A DNA stretch of 64,000 nucleotides from Burkholderia savannae. GTDB lineage: Bacteria; Pseudomonadota; Gammaproteobacteria; Burkholderiales; Burkholderiaceae. This document shows positions 47,901 to 58,025 of the stretch, piece by piece. The stretch is from contig NZ_CP013418.1 in NCBI RefSeq assembly GCF_001524445.2, positions 124,001-188,000 of the forward strand, given 5' to 3'. The position numbers and the translations under genes are program-made. The stretch's first letter is position 1, and each line of letters opens with the position of its first letter. The notes beneath the pieces are model-generated. The model saw only the letters and a program-made list of their open reading frames with translations. It did no database searches and had not been told where the DNA came from.

Positions 47901-48815
47901 ATGGCATTGCAATCGCTCGATATCAAGCGCGTCTCGGCCACCACGACGCCGCCGCCCACCGCGCGCGAGCCGGTGACGGGCAGCGTCGCGAAGCTGATCG
48001 ACGTGTCGAAGTGCATCGGCTGCAAGGCGTGTCAGACGGCTTGCATGGAATGGAACGACCTGCGCGACGAAGTCGGCACGAACGTGGGCGTCTACGACAA
48101 CCCAGCCGATCTGTCGGAGCACTCGTGGACGGTGATGCGTTTCTCCGAATACGAGAACCCGGCGGGCGACCTCGAGTGGCTGATCCGCAAGGACGGCTGC
48201 ATGCACTGCGAGGACCCGGGCTGCCTGAAGGCGTGCCCGTCGCCGGGCGCGATCGTTCAGTACAACAACGGGATCGTCGATTTCCACGAGGAGAACTGCA
48301 TCGGCTGCGGCTATTGCGTGACCGGCTGCCCGTTCAACATCCCGCGGATCTCGAAACAGGACAATCGCGCGTACAAGTGCACGCTGTGCTCGGACCGCGT
48401 CGCGGTCGGCCAGGAGCCCGCATGCGTGAAGACCTGCCCGACGGGCGCGATCGTGTTCGGCACGAAGGACGACATGAAGCGGCACGCGGCCGAGCGCGTC
48501 GCCGATCTGAAGGGGCGCGGCTTCGAGCACGCGGGGCTGTACGATCCGGCGGGCGTCGGCGGCACGCACGTGATGTACGTGCTGCACCACGCGGACAAGC
48601 CTTCGCTGTATCACGGCCTGCCCGACAATCCGTCGATCAGCCCGATGGTGAAGCTGTGGAAGGGCATCGCGAAGCCGCTCGCGGTCGCGGGCATCGCGTT
48701 GTCCGCGCTCGCCGGCTTCTTCCACTACACGCGCGTCGGCCCGAACGAAGTGACGGACGAAGAGGAAGCCGCCGCCCGCGACGACGCGCGCCGCATCGAG
48801 GAGGACGCGAAATGA
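47901..48815 (+). CDS. fdxH: Formate dehydrogenase beta subunit (iron-sulfur)
   Basis: 304 residues, 10 bp behind fdnG. Four 4Fe-4S sites are visible: [11 protein letters not shown] near 36-46, [26 protein letters not shown] and the C-T-L-C-S-D-R plus C-V-K-T-C-P pair. A single membrane helix near 255-275 ([17 protein letters not shown]) anchors it from the periplasmic side. It carries electrons from the molybdenum site to the haem of the gamma subunit. The acidic tail overlaps the next start by 4 bp. Confidence 0.95.
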   Translation: MALQSLDIKRVSATTTPPPTAREPVTGSVAKLIDVSKCIGCKACQTACMEWNDLRDEVGTNVGVYDNPADLSEHSWTVMRFSEYENPAGDLEWLIRKDGCMHCEDPGCLKACPSPGAIVQYNNGIVDFHEENCIGCGYCVTGCPFNIPRISKQDNRAYKCTLCSDRVAVGQEPACVKTCPTGAIVFGTKDDMKRHAAERVADLKGRGFEHAGLYDPAGVGGTHVMYVLHHADKPSLYHGLPDNPSISPMVKLWKGIAKPLAVAGIALSALAGFFHYTRVGPNEVTDEEEAAARDDARRIEEDAK

Positions 48816-49438
48816 AGCATGACGACCCCAACCTGATCGTCCGCTACACGGCGAACGAGCGCTCGAACCACTGGATCACCGCGATCTCGTTCGTGCTGCT
48901 CGCGCTGTCCGGGCTCGCGCTGTTCCATCCGTCGATGTTCTGGATGACGGCGCTGTTCGGCGGCGGGCAGTGGACGCGGATTCTGCATCCGTTCGCAGGC
49001 CTCGTGATGTTCGTGTCGTTCGCGGTGATGGCCGTGCGCTACTGGCATCACAACCTGCTCGACGCGGGCGATCGCCAGTGGCTGCGGCAGATGGACGACG
49101 TGCTCGCGAACCGCGAGGAGAAGCTGCCGGAGGTGGGCCGCTATAACGCGGGGCAGAAGCTGCTATTCTTCGCGATGGTGGCGTGCCTCTTGTTGCTGCT
49201 CGTTTCCGGGATCGTGATCTGGCGGCGCTATTTCTCGTTCTACTTTCCGATCGGCGTGATTCGCGCGGCGGCCGTCGTGCATGCGGCGGCGGCGTTCGTT
49301 CTGATCGTCGGCATCGTCGTGCATGTGTACGCGGCGCTGTGGGTGAAGGGCTCGATCGGCGCGATGGTGCGCGGCACCGTGACCGTCGGCTGGGCGAGAA
49401 AGCACCATCCGAAGTGGTTTCGCGAGAGCGTGAAGTAG
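48812..49438 (+). CDS. fdnI: Formate dehydrogenase gamma subunit, cytochrome b556
   Basis: 208 residues from ATG 48812 (ATGA overlap with fdxH). Four membrane helices and the family start [13 protein letters not shown], with haem-ligand His residues in the first helix, in L-H-P-F-A-G near residue 58, and in the late G-I-V-V-H-V-Y segment. It anchors the complex and reduces quinone on the inner membrane, with C-terminal K-H-H-P-K-W-F-R typical of the family. An intrinsic terminator follows at 49563. Confidence 0.94.
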   Translation: MKHDDPNLIVRYTANERSNHWITAISFVLLALSGLALFHPSMFWMTALFGGGQWTRILHPFAGLVMFVSFAVMAVRYWHHNLLDAGDRQWLRQMDDVLANREEKLPEVGRYNAGQKLLFFAMVACLLLLLVSGIVIWRRYFSFYFPIGVIRAAAVVHAAAAFVLIVGIVVHVYAALWVKGSIGAMVRGTVTVGWARKHHPKWFRESVK

Positions 49439-49562
49439 CGACGCATCGCACGATGCCGGCGCACGGCGCGCAAGCGGACTTTGCGCGCGCGCCGCGCGAC
49501 TCGCGACGCCCGCCGGCCGCATGAGCGGCCCGGCGGGCGCGCGCACGGCAGACACAACAAGA

Positions 49563-49592
49563 AAGCGCCGACGATTCGGCGCTTGTTTTTTT
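49563..49592 (+). terminator. Intrinsic terminator between fdnI and fdhE
   Basis: A perfect 9-bp stem AAGCGCCGA / TCGGCGCTT with loop CGAT, then G and seven T. It ends only 11 bases before the fdhE start codon, so fdhE-selA-selB must be expressed by read-through or from a promoter in the 125 bp before it. Confidence 0.88.
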
Positions 49593-49603
49593 AGGGCACT
49601 CAC

Positions 49604-50563
49604 GTGACTGACCCAACCCAACGCATTCTCGAACCGAGCGAAATCGCATCGCTCGATCATTCGGCCATTCCGCGCGTGCGCATGCCCGAGCGCGGCGCCG
49701 TGTTCGTCGCGCGCGCCGCGCGGCTGCGCGAGCTCGCGGACCTGAACCCCATCTCGGGCTACCTGCGGCTGATGGCGGCCGTCGCCGACGCGCAGCACGA
49801 ACTCGTGCAGACGTTCGAGCCGAACGCGCCCGCGCGGGACGCGATCGAGCGGGCGCAACACCATTCGATGCCGCTCGCGCCGGCGCTCGGCGGCGAGCGC
49901 GATCCGCGCTGGCGCGACGTGCTGCAAGGCCTGCTCGACCGCGTCGAGCGCGCGGGCCTCGTGAATCCGCCGCTCGCGAAGCTGATCGACGGGCTGCGGC
50001 TGCGCGCGCCCGCGGGGCTCGACGCGCAGGCCGACGCGCTCCTCGCGCAGCGCTTCGCCGAGATCGACCCGGCGTCGGCGCCGTTCCTGATGGCCGCGTT
50101 GCAGGTGGTGTGGACCGCGCTCGCGAGCCGCATCGCGCCCGCCGACGTTCCTTATCTCGAGCAGCCCGGCCTTTGCCCCGTGTGCGGCGCGCAGCCGGTG
50201 GCGAGCATCGTGCGCGTCGGCGGCCAGTATCAGGGCTACCGCTTCCTCCAGTGCGGGCTGTGCTCGAGCGAATGGCACATGGTTCGCACGAAGTGCTCGC
50301 ACTGCGATTCGACGAAGGGGATCGCGTATCACGGGATCGAAGGCGGCAGCGAAGCGATCAAGGCCGAGTCGTGCGACGAGTGCCACACGTATCGGAAGAT
50401 CGCCTATCAGGAGAAGGACTACGACGTCGAGCCGCTCGCGGACGATCTCGCGAGCCTCACGCTCGATCTGCTGATGGGCGAGGCGGGCTACCGGCGCGCG
50501 TCGCCGAATCCGCTGCTGTGGCCGGACCTGCCGGCCGACGCCGCGGGAGAAGAGCGGACGTGA
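49604..50563 (+). CDS. fdhE: Formate dehydrogenase accessory protein FdhE
   Basis: 319 residues from GTG 49604. The C-terminal half has the two rubredoxin-like zinc or iron sites of FdhE: C-P-V-C-G near 186, C-G-L-C-S near 211, C-S-H-C-D near 225 and C-D-E-C-H near 250. FdhE is needed for maturation of membrane formate dehydrogenases and interacts with their alpha subunit in the cytoplasm before Tat export. The stop overlaps the selA GTG by 4 bp, linking enzyme maturation with selenocysteine synthesis. Confidence 0.93.
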   Translation: MTDPTQRILEPSEIASLDHSAIPRVRMPERGAVFVARAARLRELADLNPISGYLRLMAAVADAQHELVQTFEPNAPARDAIERAQHHSMPLAPALGGERDPRWRDVLQGLLDRVERAGLVNPPLAKLIDGLRLRAPAGLDAQADALLAQRFAEIDPASAPFLMAALQVVWTALASRIAPADVPYLEQPGLCPVCGAQPVASIVRVGGQYQGYRFLQCGLCSSEWHMVRTKCSHCDSTKGIAYHGIEGGSEAIKAESCDECHTYRKIAYQEKDYDVEPLADDLASLTLDLLMGEAGYRRASPNPLLWPDLPADAAGEERT

Positions 50564-52002
50564 GCGGACCGGGCGCGAACGAACTGAACGAGCTGCTCGC
50601 GCGCGTGCCGTCGGTCGAGCGCGTGCTGTCGTCGCCCGACGTGAAGCCGCTCGTCGACGAATACGGACGCACGCGCGCGCTCGCCGCGGTGCGCGCGTCG
50701 CTCGACGCGTGGCGCGACGCCGCGCGCCGCGATCCGGCCGCGGCCGGCGCGCTCGACGACGCGCGGATCGCGGCCGACGTGCGCGCGCGTCTCGCGGCGG
50801 ACGCGGCGGGCGCGCTGCGCGCGGTGTTCAACCTGACGGGCACCGTGCTGCACACGAATCTCGGGCGCGCGCTGCTGCCGGACGAAGCGGTGCGCGCGGT
50901 CGTGCAGGCGCTCACGCAGCCGATGAATCTCGAATTCGATCTCGCGACCGGCCGCCGCGGCGACCGCGACGATCTGATCGACGAGCTCGTCTGCGAGCTG
51001 ACGAGCGCCGAGGCCGCCACCGTCGTCAACAACAACGCGGCCGCCGTGCTGCTCGCGCTGTCCGCGCTCGCGCCGAAGAAGGAGGTGATCGTATCGCGCG
51101 GCGAGCTCGTGGAGATCGGCGGCGCGTTTCGCATTCCCGACATCATGAGCCGCGCGGGCGCGAAGCTGCGCGAGGTCGGCACGACGAATCGCACGCATCT
51201 GAGGGACTATGCGGACGCGATCGGGCCGCGCACCGCGCTCCTGATGAAAGTGCATTGCAGCAATTACGCGATCAGCGGCTTCACGAAGGAAGTGACGCTG
51301 CAGGAACTCGCGCCGCTCGCGCGCGAGCGCGGGCTGCCCGTGGCCGTCGATCTCGGCAGCGGCACGCTCGTCGACCTGACGCGCTGGGGCTTGCCGAAGG
51401 AGACGACGGTGCGCGAGACCGTCGAAGCGGGCGCCGACCTCGTCACGTTCAGCGGCGACAAGCTGCTCGGCGGCCCGCAGGCGGGCCTCGTCGTCGGGCG
51501 GCGCGATCTGATCGCGAAGATCAAGAAGCATCCGCTCAAGCGCGCGCTGCGCGTCGGCAAGCTGACGCTCGCCGCGCTCGAGCCGGTGCTGCGCCTGTAC
51601 CAGGCGCCGGAATTCCTGCGCGAGCGGCTGACGACGCTGCGGCTCCTCACGCGCGCGCAGGCGGACATCGCGGCGGCGGCCGAGCGCGTGCGCCCGGTGC
51701 TGCAACAGGCGATCGGCGCGGCATTCGTCGTGAACGTCGAGCCGATGTTCAGCCAGATCGGCAGCGGCGCGCTGCCCGTCGATCAATTGCCGAGCTGCGG
51801 CCTCGTCGTGCGCGCGAGCGACGGCAAGCGCAGCGGCCGCGCGCTCGCGCAGCTCGAGAAGCGCCTGCGCGGCTGGCCGCGTCCGGTGCTCGGCCGCATC
51901 GCCGACGACGCGCTGCGGCTCGACCTGCGCTGCCTCGAAGCCGACGACGAAGCCGCGCTCGTCGCGCAGTGCGCGCAAGCCTCGACGGACACGCCCGCAT
52001 GA
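50560..52002 (+). CDS. selA: L-seryl-tRNA(Sec) selenium transferase
   Basis: 480 residues from GTG 50560 (GTGA overlap with fdhE). The N-terminal domain contains L-P-S-V-E-R-V-L near 12-20. The PLP fold shows [16 protein letters not shown] and [13 protein letters not shown] with the Schiff-base Lys301. SelA converts seryl-tRNA-Sec to selenocysteyl-tRNA-Sec using selenophosphate from SelD, which is not in this window. Its stop overlaps the selB start. Confidence 0.96.
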   Translation: MSGPGANELNELLARVPSVERVLSSPDVKPLVDEYGRTRALAAVRASLDAWRDAARRDPAAAGALDDARIAADVRARLAADAAGALRAVFNLTGTVLHTNLGRALLPDEAVRAVVQALTQPMNLEFDLATGRRGDRDDLIDELVCELTSAEAATVVNNNAAAVLLALSALAPKKEVIVSRGELVEIGGAFRIPDIMSRAGAKLREVGTTNRTHLRDYADAIGPRTALLMKVHCSNYAISGFTKEVTLQELAPLARERGLPVAVDLGSGTLVDLTRWGLPKETTVRETVEAGADLVTFSGDKLLGGPQAGLVVGRRDLIAKIKKHPLKRALRVGKLTLAALEPVLRLYQAPEFLRERLTTLRLLTRAQADIAAAAERVRPVLQQAIGAAFVVNVEPMFSQIGSGALPVDQLPSCGLVVRASDGKRSGRALAQLEKRLRGWPRPVLGRIADDALRLDLRCLEADDEAALVAQCAQASTDTPA

Positions 52003-53924
52003 TCGTCGGAACCGCAGGCCACATCGATCACGGCAAGACGACGCTCGTGCGCGCGCTCACGGGCGTCGACACCGATCGGCTGAAGGAAGAGAAGGCGCGC
52101 GGCATCTCGATCGAGCTCGGTTACGTGTACACGCCGCTGCCGAACGGCGACGTGCTCGGCTTCATCGACGTGCCCGGCCACGAGAAGCTCGTGCATACGA
52201 TGGCGGCGGGCGCGTGCGGGATCGACTTCGCGCTCGTCGTGATCGCCGCCGACGACGGCGTGATGCCGCAAACGCGCGAGCATCTCGCGATTCTGCAATT
52301 GCTCGGCGTGGCGCGCGGCGCGGTCGCGCTGACCAAATGCGATCGCGCCGACGCGGCGCGCATCGCGCAGGTGCGCGACGAGATCCGCGCGTGGCTCGCG
52401 ACCTCGCCGCTCGCCGGCGCGCCGATCTTCGAGACGCGCGCGACCGAGGCGGGCGACGCGGGCGTCGCCGCGCTGAACGCGCATCTGCGCGATACGGCGC
52501 TCGCATGGCGCGCGCGGCGCGACGATGGCCTGTTCAGGCTCGCGGTCGACCGCGTGTTCACGCTCGCGGGGCAGGGCACCGTCGTGACCGGGACCGCGTT
52601 CGCGGGGCGCGTGAGCACGGGCGATACGCTCGCCGTCGCGCGCACGGGCGAATCGGTGCGCGTGCGCAGCATCCATGCGCAGAACCGCGCGACCGACGTC
52701 GGCCATGCGGGCGAGCGCTGCGCGCTGAACCTCGCGGGCATCGACAAGGCGGCGCTCGCGCGCGGCGATGCGATCGTCGATCCGCGGCTCGCGGCGCTGT
52801 CGCCGCGTATCGACGTCGAGCTGACGCTGACGCCGGACGCCGACCTGACGATCTCGCACTGGACGCCGCTGCACGTGCATCTCGGCACGCTGCACCGCGT
52901 CGCGCATGTCGCGCTGCTCGACGGCGACGCACTCGGGCCCGGCCAGCGTGCGCGCGCGCAACTGAATTTCTCGGAGCCGGTGTTCGCGGTGCCGGGCGAG
53001 CGCTTCATCGTGCGCAACGCGCAGGCGACGCGCACGGTCGGCGGCGGCCGCGTGCTCGATCCGTTTGGCCCCGCGCGCAAGCGGCGCACGAGCGCGCGGC
53101 GCGCATGGCTCGACGCGCTTGCGACGTGGCTCGACGAAGGCCGCCTCGACGCGCTGCTCGACGAAGCGCCGCTCGGCATCACGCGCGCGACGCTGATGCA
53201 CCTGACCGGCTTGCCGGCGCAGGCGTGGACGCTGCCCGCCGATGCGGTGAACGTCGCGTCGCCGGGCAAGCATGCGGACCAAGCGCGCGTCGTCGCGCGC
53301 CGGCATTGGGACGCGCTGCGCGCGCGCGCGCTCGACGCGCTCGCGACGTTTCACCAGCGCTCGCCGGACGAGCAGGGGCCGGACGTCGCGCGGCTGCGCC
53401 GGATCGCGGCGCCGCTCGCGGACGACGCATTGTGGCGCGCGCTGACAGACGCGCTGATCGCGGACGGCGCGGTTGCGCGCAGCGGGCCATGGCTGCATCT
53501 GCCGTCGCACGCGGTGAGCTTCGACGCGAACGAGGAAGCGTTGGCCGGGCGCTTGCTGCCGCTCGTCGCGGCGGGCCGCTACGATCCGCCGTGGGTGCGC
53601 GATCACGCGGCGGCGACGGGCGCGGCGGAGGACGCGGTGCGCGCGCTGCTGCGCAAGCTCGCGCGGCGGGGCGACGTGCAGCAGGTCGTGCGCGATCTGT
53701 TCTATCACCGCGACGTGATCGCGGAGCTCGCGCGATTGATCGCGCGGCTCGCGGACGAGCGCGGCGGCTCGCTCGACGCGGCGACGTTTCGCAATGCGAC
53801 GGGCCTCGGCCGCAAGCGGGCAATTCAAATTCTCGAGTTCTTCGATCGCGTTGGGTATACTCGCTTCCACCGCGATCTTCACTGGTTGCGGGCCGACAGC
53901 CGATTGTTGATCGGTTCGCAGTAG
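51999..53924 (+). CDS. selB: Selenocysteine-specific elongation factor SelB
   Basis: 641 residues from ATG 51999 (ATGA overlap with selA). The G domain starts at once: [13 protein letters not shown] at 4-16, D-V-P-G-H-E near 62 and T-K-C-D near 114. Domains II and III follow, and the last 220 residues contain repeated winged-helix units ending in [13 protein letters not shown], which bind the SECIS hairpin. It delivers Sec-tRNA to the ribosome at the fdnG UGA. The tRNA-Sec gene follows 81 bp later. Confidence 0.96.
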   Translation: MIVGTAGHIDHGKTTLVRALTGVDTDRLKEEKARGISIELGYVYTPLPNGDVLGFIDVPGHEKLVHTMAAGACGIDFALVVIAADDGVMPQTREHLAILQLLGVARGAVALTKCDRADAARIAQVRDEIRAWLATSPLAGAPIFETRATEAGDAGVAALNAHLRDTALAWRARRDDGLFRLAVDRVFTLAGQGTVVTGTAFAGRVSTGDTLAVARTGESVRVRSIHAQNRATDVGHAGERCALNLAGIDKAALARGDAIVDPRLAALSPRIDVELTLTPDADLTISHWTPLHVHLGTLHRVAHVALLDGDALGPGQRARAQLNFSEPVFAVPGERFIVRNAQATRTVGGGRVLDPFGPARKRRTSARRAWLDALATWLDEGRLDALLDEAPLGITRATLMHLTGLPAQAWTLPADAVNVASPGKHADQARVVARRHWDALRARALDALATFHQRSPDEQGPDVARLRRIAAPLADDALWRALTDALIADGAVARSGPWLHLPSHAVSFDANEEALAGRLLPLVAAGRYDPPWVRDHAAATGAAEDAVRALLRKLARRGDVQQVVRDLFYHRDVIAELARLIARLADERGGSLDAATFRNATGLGRKRAIQILEFFDRVGYTRFHRDLHWLRADSRLLIGSQ

Positions 53925-54005
53925 CCCGGTTCCGGGCGTGTGTAGTTCGCAACGGATCTCGACGGGACGGCATGCTTCATGTCCGCTCCCGTTTCCGTTC
54001 TCGCA

Positions 54006-54101
54006 GGAAGGCATTCGTATCCGGTGGTGCGGCTGGGCTTCAAACCCAGTTGGTGCGGTCAGCCCGCGCCAGGTCGGTTCGACTCCGGCTGTCTTCCGCC
54101 A
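54006..54101 (+). tRNA. selC: tRNA-Sec (anticodon UCA)
   Basis: A 96-base gene with the features unique to tRNA-Sec: an 8-bp acceptor stem GGAAGGCA / TGTCTTCC, anticodon arm CTGGG-CTTCAAA-CCCAG with TCA, a long extra arm, T arm with GGTTCGACTCC, discriminator G and encoded CCA. It aligns closely with E. coli selC. It stands behind selB and serves the UGA of fdnG. Its 3' end is the apparent insertion point of the element remnants that follow. Confidence 0.97.
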
Positions 54102-54179
54102 TAAGGCGTTGCGGGAAATTGCGCAATCGGGATTCGAAGCAATTCAGTTCCGCAAATGTCATTCTTTTCCGCAATTCCG

Positions 54180-54776
54180 TTATTTCGTCGGCTTCACCTT
54201 GTCGCCGCGGCGATTGCGAACATAGTGCTCCGTCATGGTGACCGAAGTGTGCCCGAGCTGCCTTTGTGCTTGGCGAATATCGCCCGTGCTGTCCGTCTTG
54301 TCGGTGCCAGCCTTCGCCCGCAGACCTCGAAATTGGAATTCGTTGTCGCGCACGCCGGCTTTTCTTCTGGCGTCGCGGAAGCGTCGTCGAAGAGTATCGA
54401 GCGTCATTCGTTCGCCTTTCTCGTTGACGACTAGCGCGGTGCTGACAATCTTGTATCCGGCTTTGCGGGCGCGAATGCGATTGATCACGGCCATAAGCTC
54501 GCCCGTCACCTCCATTCTGAGCTTCTTGCCGGTCTTGCCCTGATCGATGTGCAGGAAGTTGTCATGGATATCGCGCTCGTCATGCAGCAAGGTATCCTGC
54601 GGTCGCTGGTCAGTCAGGTAGGCGAGGTCCATTGCGTCGCGTGTCGGCTGATCCGCATGGTCGTAGACTTTTCGGAACAGGTCATCTTCCACGTACACAT
54701 CGCGCCCCGACTCGCTGTATTTCTTGATTCCCAAGCAGGGATTCGCCGCCTTTGTCATTCCGATTTCGCGTGCGAA
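54180..54776 (-). pseudogene. Tyrosine-recombinase integrase, 5'-truncated
   Basis: The frame reads leftwards towards tRNA-Sec. The C-terminal catalytic domain is present: A-Y-L-T-D-Q-R-P-Q-D-T-L with the first Arg, F-R-G-L-R-A-K-A-G-T-D in the place of H-x-x-R, and L-G-H-T-S-V-T-M-T-E-H-Y with the nucleophile Tyr. Full enzymes have about 350-400 residues; here about 198 remain, because the frame runs into transposase sequence at about 54776. An internal ATG at 54758 could give a 192-residue product without the arm-binding domain. It is a relic of a phage or island integrated at tRNA-Sec. Confidence 0.85.
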
Positions 54777-55020
54777 GTTGGCGCAGCATCAAGTACGAAG
54801 AGATTTACCTGCGGGCCTACGAGTCGGTCAGCCATGCTCGGCGCTCCATCGGCGACTACATCGAGCTGTACAACCGGAAACGGCCCCATTCGAGCCTGGC
54901 GGATCAGACGCCGGATGAGGCATACTTCGCGACGCTGCCTGCGATCAAATCGGCCGCATGATTGCCTCGGACGTTCCACTTAAAAATCTCAGAAACCTGT
55001 CCGAACGAGTGAGGCCACCT
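54777..55020 (+). mobile_element. IS3-family element, right-hand remnant
   Basis: From about W-R-S-I-K-Y-E-E onward the plus strand encodes the last 60 residues of an IS3-family OrfB transposase, including Y-N-R-K-R-P-H-S-S-L and the final catalytic Glu region (stop at 54961). The left part of the element is missing, cut at the same point as the integrase. About 55 bp of non-coding end follow, to near 55020, where iclR sequence begins. The exact terminal inverted repeat was not established. Confidence 0.75.
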
Positions 55021-55488
55021 CTCCCGCGCGCACGTTGACGATCACGGGCAGCCCCGGCTCCTCGATGCGCAGGATCGTCGGCCCGCGATTGCCCATCACC
55101 GCGATGAAGCACGTCAGCGCGAGCGTCTCACGCAGCCGCGCGGATCGGCTCGGCCTCGCGCATCGCGGCGACGCCGATCTGCAGTGCCTCGGTGCCGAGG
55201 TAGTCCTGCTGCGTGCCGCTGTCCTGCGATACGAATCCTTCCTCGATCAGGCTCGCCAGATGGCGATGCACTTTCGCGGCGCTTTCGTCGACGTGCGCCG
55301 CGAACGCCGTCAGCGTCGCGCGCCAGCCGAGCCGCGCGAGTCCCTTGAGCACCGCCATGCCGGTGGCGGCCGCCTGCTCGCGTTGCCGCCGCTTGCGCGG
55401 CGCGGGCGCGTCGACGGCCGGCTCAGGTGCGGCGCGCGCGGGAGCGGATCGTCTTCGCGGGTTTCAGGGTAGAGGCCTTTTTCGTCAT
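55021..55488 (-). pseudogene. IclR-family regulator, frameshifted and truncated
   Basis: Read leftwards from ATG 55488 (M-T-K-K-A-S-T-L-K-P). The first frame ends after 21 codons. The reading continues in another frame with R-K-R-R-Q-R-E-Q and the IclR helix-turn-helix (V-H-R-H-L-A-S-L-I-E-E-G-F-V near 55260), then stops at 55128. A third frame carries on with E-T-L-A-L-T-C-F-I-A-V-M-G-N-R-G-P-T-I-L until the IS end. So there are two frameshifts, and the effector domain is cut by the IS remnant. It probably once controlled the divergent P450 gene. Confidence 0.8.
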
Positions 55489-55652
55489 CCGGCGATCGTA
55501 GTGCGTGTCACCGGCGGCGAGCGGACGCCGCCCCGGCCGCGTGACTACCCGCGTGACTACGATAGGAATGCGATGCACGTTGATCCCGATCTATGATTGC
55601 GCAATGCGCACCAGGGTTACGCAAAACGTCATTCCTCAATTGGAGGACCGCG

Positions 55653-58025
55653 ATGACGAATGTCGCATCCGCATCCGCATCCGCATCCGCATCCGCATCG
55701 GCTTCGCTCGCCGCGCCGTGTCCGTTTCACGCCGCGTCGCCCTCCGGCGCGCCGCGCCCGGCCGGGTGCCCGGCGAGCGCCGGGGCGGCGGCGTTCGATC
55801 CGTTCTGCGACGCCTATCAGCAGGACCCGCCCGAATACGTGCGCTGGGCGCGCGAGCAGGAGCCCGTGTTCTACAGCCCGAAGCTCGGCTACTGGGTCGT
55901 CGCGCGCTACGACGACATCAAGGCGATCTTTCGCGACAACCGGACGTTCAGCCCGTCGATCGCGCTCGAGAAGATCACGCCGACGGGGGCGGAAGCGAAC
56001 GCGGTGCTCGCGTCGTACGGCTATGCGATGAACCGCACGCTCGTCAACGAGGACGAGCCCGCGCACATGGCGCGCCGGCGCCTGCTGATCGAGCCTTTCA
56101 CGCCCGATGCACTGCGCGCGCACGAGCCGATGGTGCGGCGGCTCGCGCGCGAATACGTCGACCGCTTCATCGACGACGGTCGCGCGGATCTCGTCGACCA
56201 GATGCTGTGGGAAGTGCCGCTCACGGTCGCGCTGCATTTCCTCGGCGTGCCCGAGGAGGACATGGACACGCTGCGCCGATACTCGATCGCGCACACGGTC
56301 AATACGTGGGGCCGTCCGCGGCCGGAGGAGCAGGTTGCGGTCGCGCAGGCGGTCGGGCAGTTCTGGCGCTACGCGGGCAAGGTGCTCGACAAGATGCGCG
56401 AAGATCCGTCGGGGCCCGGCTGGATGCAGTTCGGCATCCGCATGCAGCGCGAGCATCCGGACGTCGTCACCGATTCGTATCTGCATTCGATGATGATGGC
56501 GGGCATCGTCGCCGCGCACGAGACCACCGCGAACGCCGCCGCGAATGCGCTGAAGCTGCTGCTGCAACACCCGCACGCGTGGCGCGAGCTTTGCGATGAC
56601 GCGTCGCTGATCCCGAACGCGGTCGACGAATGCCTGCGCCACAACGGATCGATCGCCGCGTGGCGGCGGCTCGCGACGTGCGATGCGACGGTCGGCGGCG
56701 TCGCGATTCCGGCCGGCGCGAAACTGCTGATCGTCACGTCGTCGGCGAATCGCGACGAGCGCCACTTCGCCGATCCGGACCTGTTCGACATTCATCGCGA
56801 CAATCCCGCCGATCACCTGACGTTCGGCTACGGCTCGCATCAATGCATGGGCAAGCATCTCGCGCGAATGGAGATGCAGATCTTCATCGACGAGCTGACA
56901 CGCCGCCTGCCGCACATGCGGCTTGCCGAGCAACGCTTTACGTATGTGCCGAACACGTCGTTTCGCGGTCCGGAGCATCTGCGGGTCGAATGGAACCCGG
57001 CCGAGAATCCGGAGCGGCGGCGCGCGCACGCGCGGCGGTCCGCGCTGGCCGTGCGGATCGGCGAATCGGGCGCGCGCGGCGCGGGGCGCGCGATGCGCGT
57101 CGACAGCGTGACGGCCGTGGCCGAGGGCATTCTGCGTGTGCGTCTCGCCGCGCCCGACGGCGCGCCGCTGCCGCGCTGGAGCGCAGGCGCGCACATCGAC
57201 GTCGAGTGCGGCGACACCGGCCTTTCGCGTCAGTATTCGCTATGCGGCGATCCGGACGAGCGCGGCGCGTACGAGATCGCCGTGCTGCGCGAGCCGGCGA
57301 GCCGGGGCGGCTCCGCCTGGATGCACGAGCGGTTGCGGCCCGGCATGCGCGTGAGGATTCGCGGGCCGCGCAATCACTTTCGGCTCGACGCGCATGCGCG
57401 CCGTGCGGTCCTGATCGCGGGCGGCATCGGCATCACGCCGATCGGTGCGATCGCGCGGGAAGCGCGTGCGCGCGGCATCGACTACACGTTGCATTACAGC
57501 GGGCGCAGCCGGCGAACGATGGCGTTCGTCGGCGAGCTCGCCGCGCTGCACGGCGACCGGCTGCGCTTGCACGTATCGGACGAAGGCGCGCGCCACGATT
57601 TCGCCGCGCTCGATGTCGCGCCCGGCACGCAGGTTTATGCGTGCGGGCCGGCGCGGATGCTCGCCGCGCTGGCCGCATGCGCGTCGCGCTGGCCGGCGGA
57701 CGCGCTGCGCGTCGAGCATTTCGCGGCCGGCGCGCCGCGCGTCGATCCGGCCGCCGAGCAGCCGTTCGAAGTCGAGCTGGCGGATTCGGGCCTCACGCTG
57801 ACGGTGCCCTCGAACCGGACGCTGCTTGCGACGCTGCGCGCCGCGAACGTCGACGTGCAGAGCGATTGCGAGGAGGGGCTGTGCGGCGCGTGCGAGGTGC
57901 GCGTGCTCGCGGGCGAAGTCGACCATCGCGACAGCGTGCTGAGCGCGAGCGAGCGCGCGGCGAACACGCGGATGATGGCGTGTTGCTCGCGCGCGAAGCG
58001 CGGGCGGCTCGTGCTCGAACTGTAG
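55653..58025 (+). CDS. Self-sufficient cytochrome P450 (CYP116-like, fused to phthalate-dioxygenase-type reductase)
   Basis: 790 residues from ATG 55653 with TTGGAGG upstream. Residues 45-455 are a P450: A-H-E-T-T in helix I near 290, E-x-x-R region, and the haem loop F-G-Y-G-S-H-Q-C-M-G with Cys398. Residues 475-700 are a flavin/NAD(P)H reductase (R-Q-Y-S-L near 528, G-G-I-G-I-T-P near 590). The C-terminus is a plant-type 2Fe-2S ferredoxin with Cys739, 744, 747 and a late Cys. All redox partners are in one chain, as in P450RhF. Natural substrates are unknown. The Ser/Ala N-terminus is a DNA hexamer repeat. Confidence 0.93.
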   Translation: MTNVASASASASASASASLAAPCPFHAASPSGAPRPAGCPASAGAAAFDPFCDAYQQDPPEYVRWAREQEPVFYSPKLGYWVVARYDDIKAIFRDNRTFSPSIALEKITPTGAEANAVLASYGYAMNRTLVNEDEPAHMARRRLLIEPFTPDALRAHEPMVRRLAREYVDRFIDDGRADLVDQMLWEVPLTVALHFLGVPEEDMDTLRRYSIAHTVNTWGRPRPEEQVAVAQAVGQFWRYAGKVLDKMREDPSGPGWMQFGIRMQREHPDVVTDSYLHSMMMAGIVAAHETTANAAANALKLLLQHPHAWRELCDDASLIPNAVDECLRHNGSIAAWRRLATCDATVGGVAIPAGAKLLIVTSSANRDERHFADPDLFDIHRDNPADHLTFGYGSHQCMGKHLARMEMQIFIDELTRRLPHMRLAEQRFTYVPNTSFRGPEHLRVEWNPAENPERRRAHARRSALAVRIGESGARGAGRAMRVDSVTAVAEGILRVRLAAPDGAPLPRWSAGAHIDVECGDTGLSRQYSLCGDPDERGAYEIAVLREPASRGGSAWMHERLRPGMRVRIRGPRNHFRLDAHARRAVLIAGGIGITPIGAIAREARARGIDYTLHYSGRSRRTMAFVGELAALHGDRLRLHVSDEGARHDFAALDVAPGTQVYACGPARMLAALAACASRWPADALRVEHFAAGAPRVDPAAEQPFEVELADSGLTLTVPSNRTLLATLRAANVDVQSDCEEGLCGACEVRVLAGEVDHRDSVLSASERAANTRMMACCSRAKRGRLVLEL
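55665..55700 (+). repeat. Hexanucleotide repeat GCATCC in the P450 start
   Basis: Five GCATCC copies and one GCATCG encode Ala-Ser repeats at residues 5-16. Copy number can change without shifting the frame. Confidence 0.9.

Noticed and set aside
44900..48025. Long antisense frame opposite fdnG
   Set aside because: Shadow of a gene with unmistakable formate dehydrogenase motifs; composition is Arg/Val-rich without hydrophobic core.
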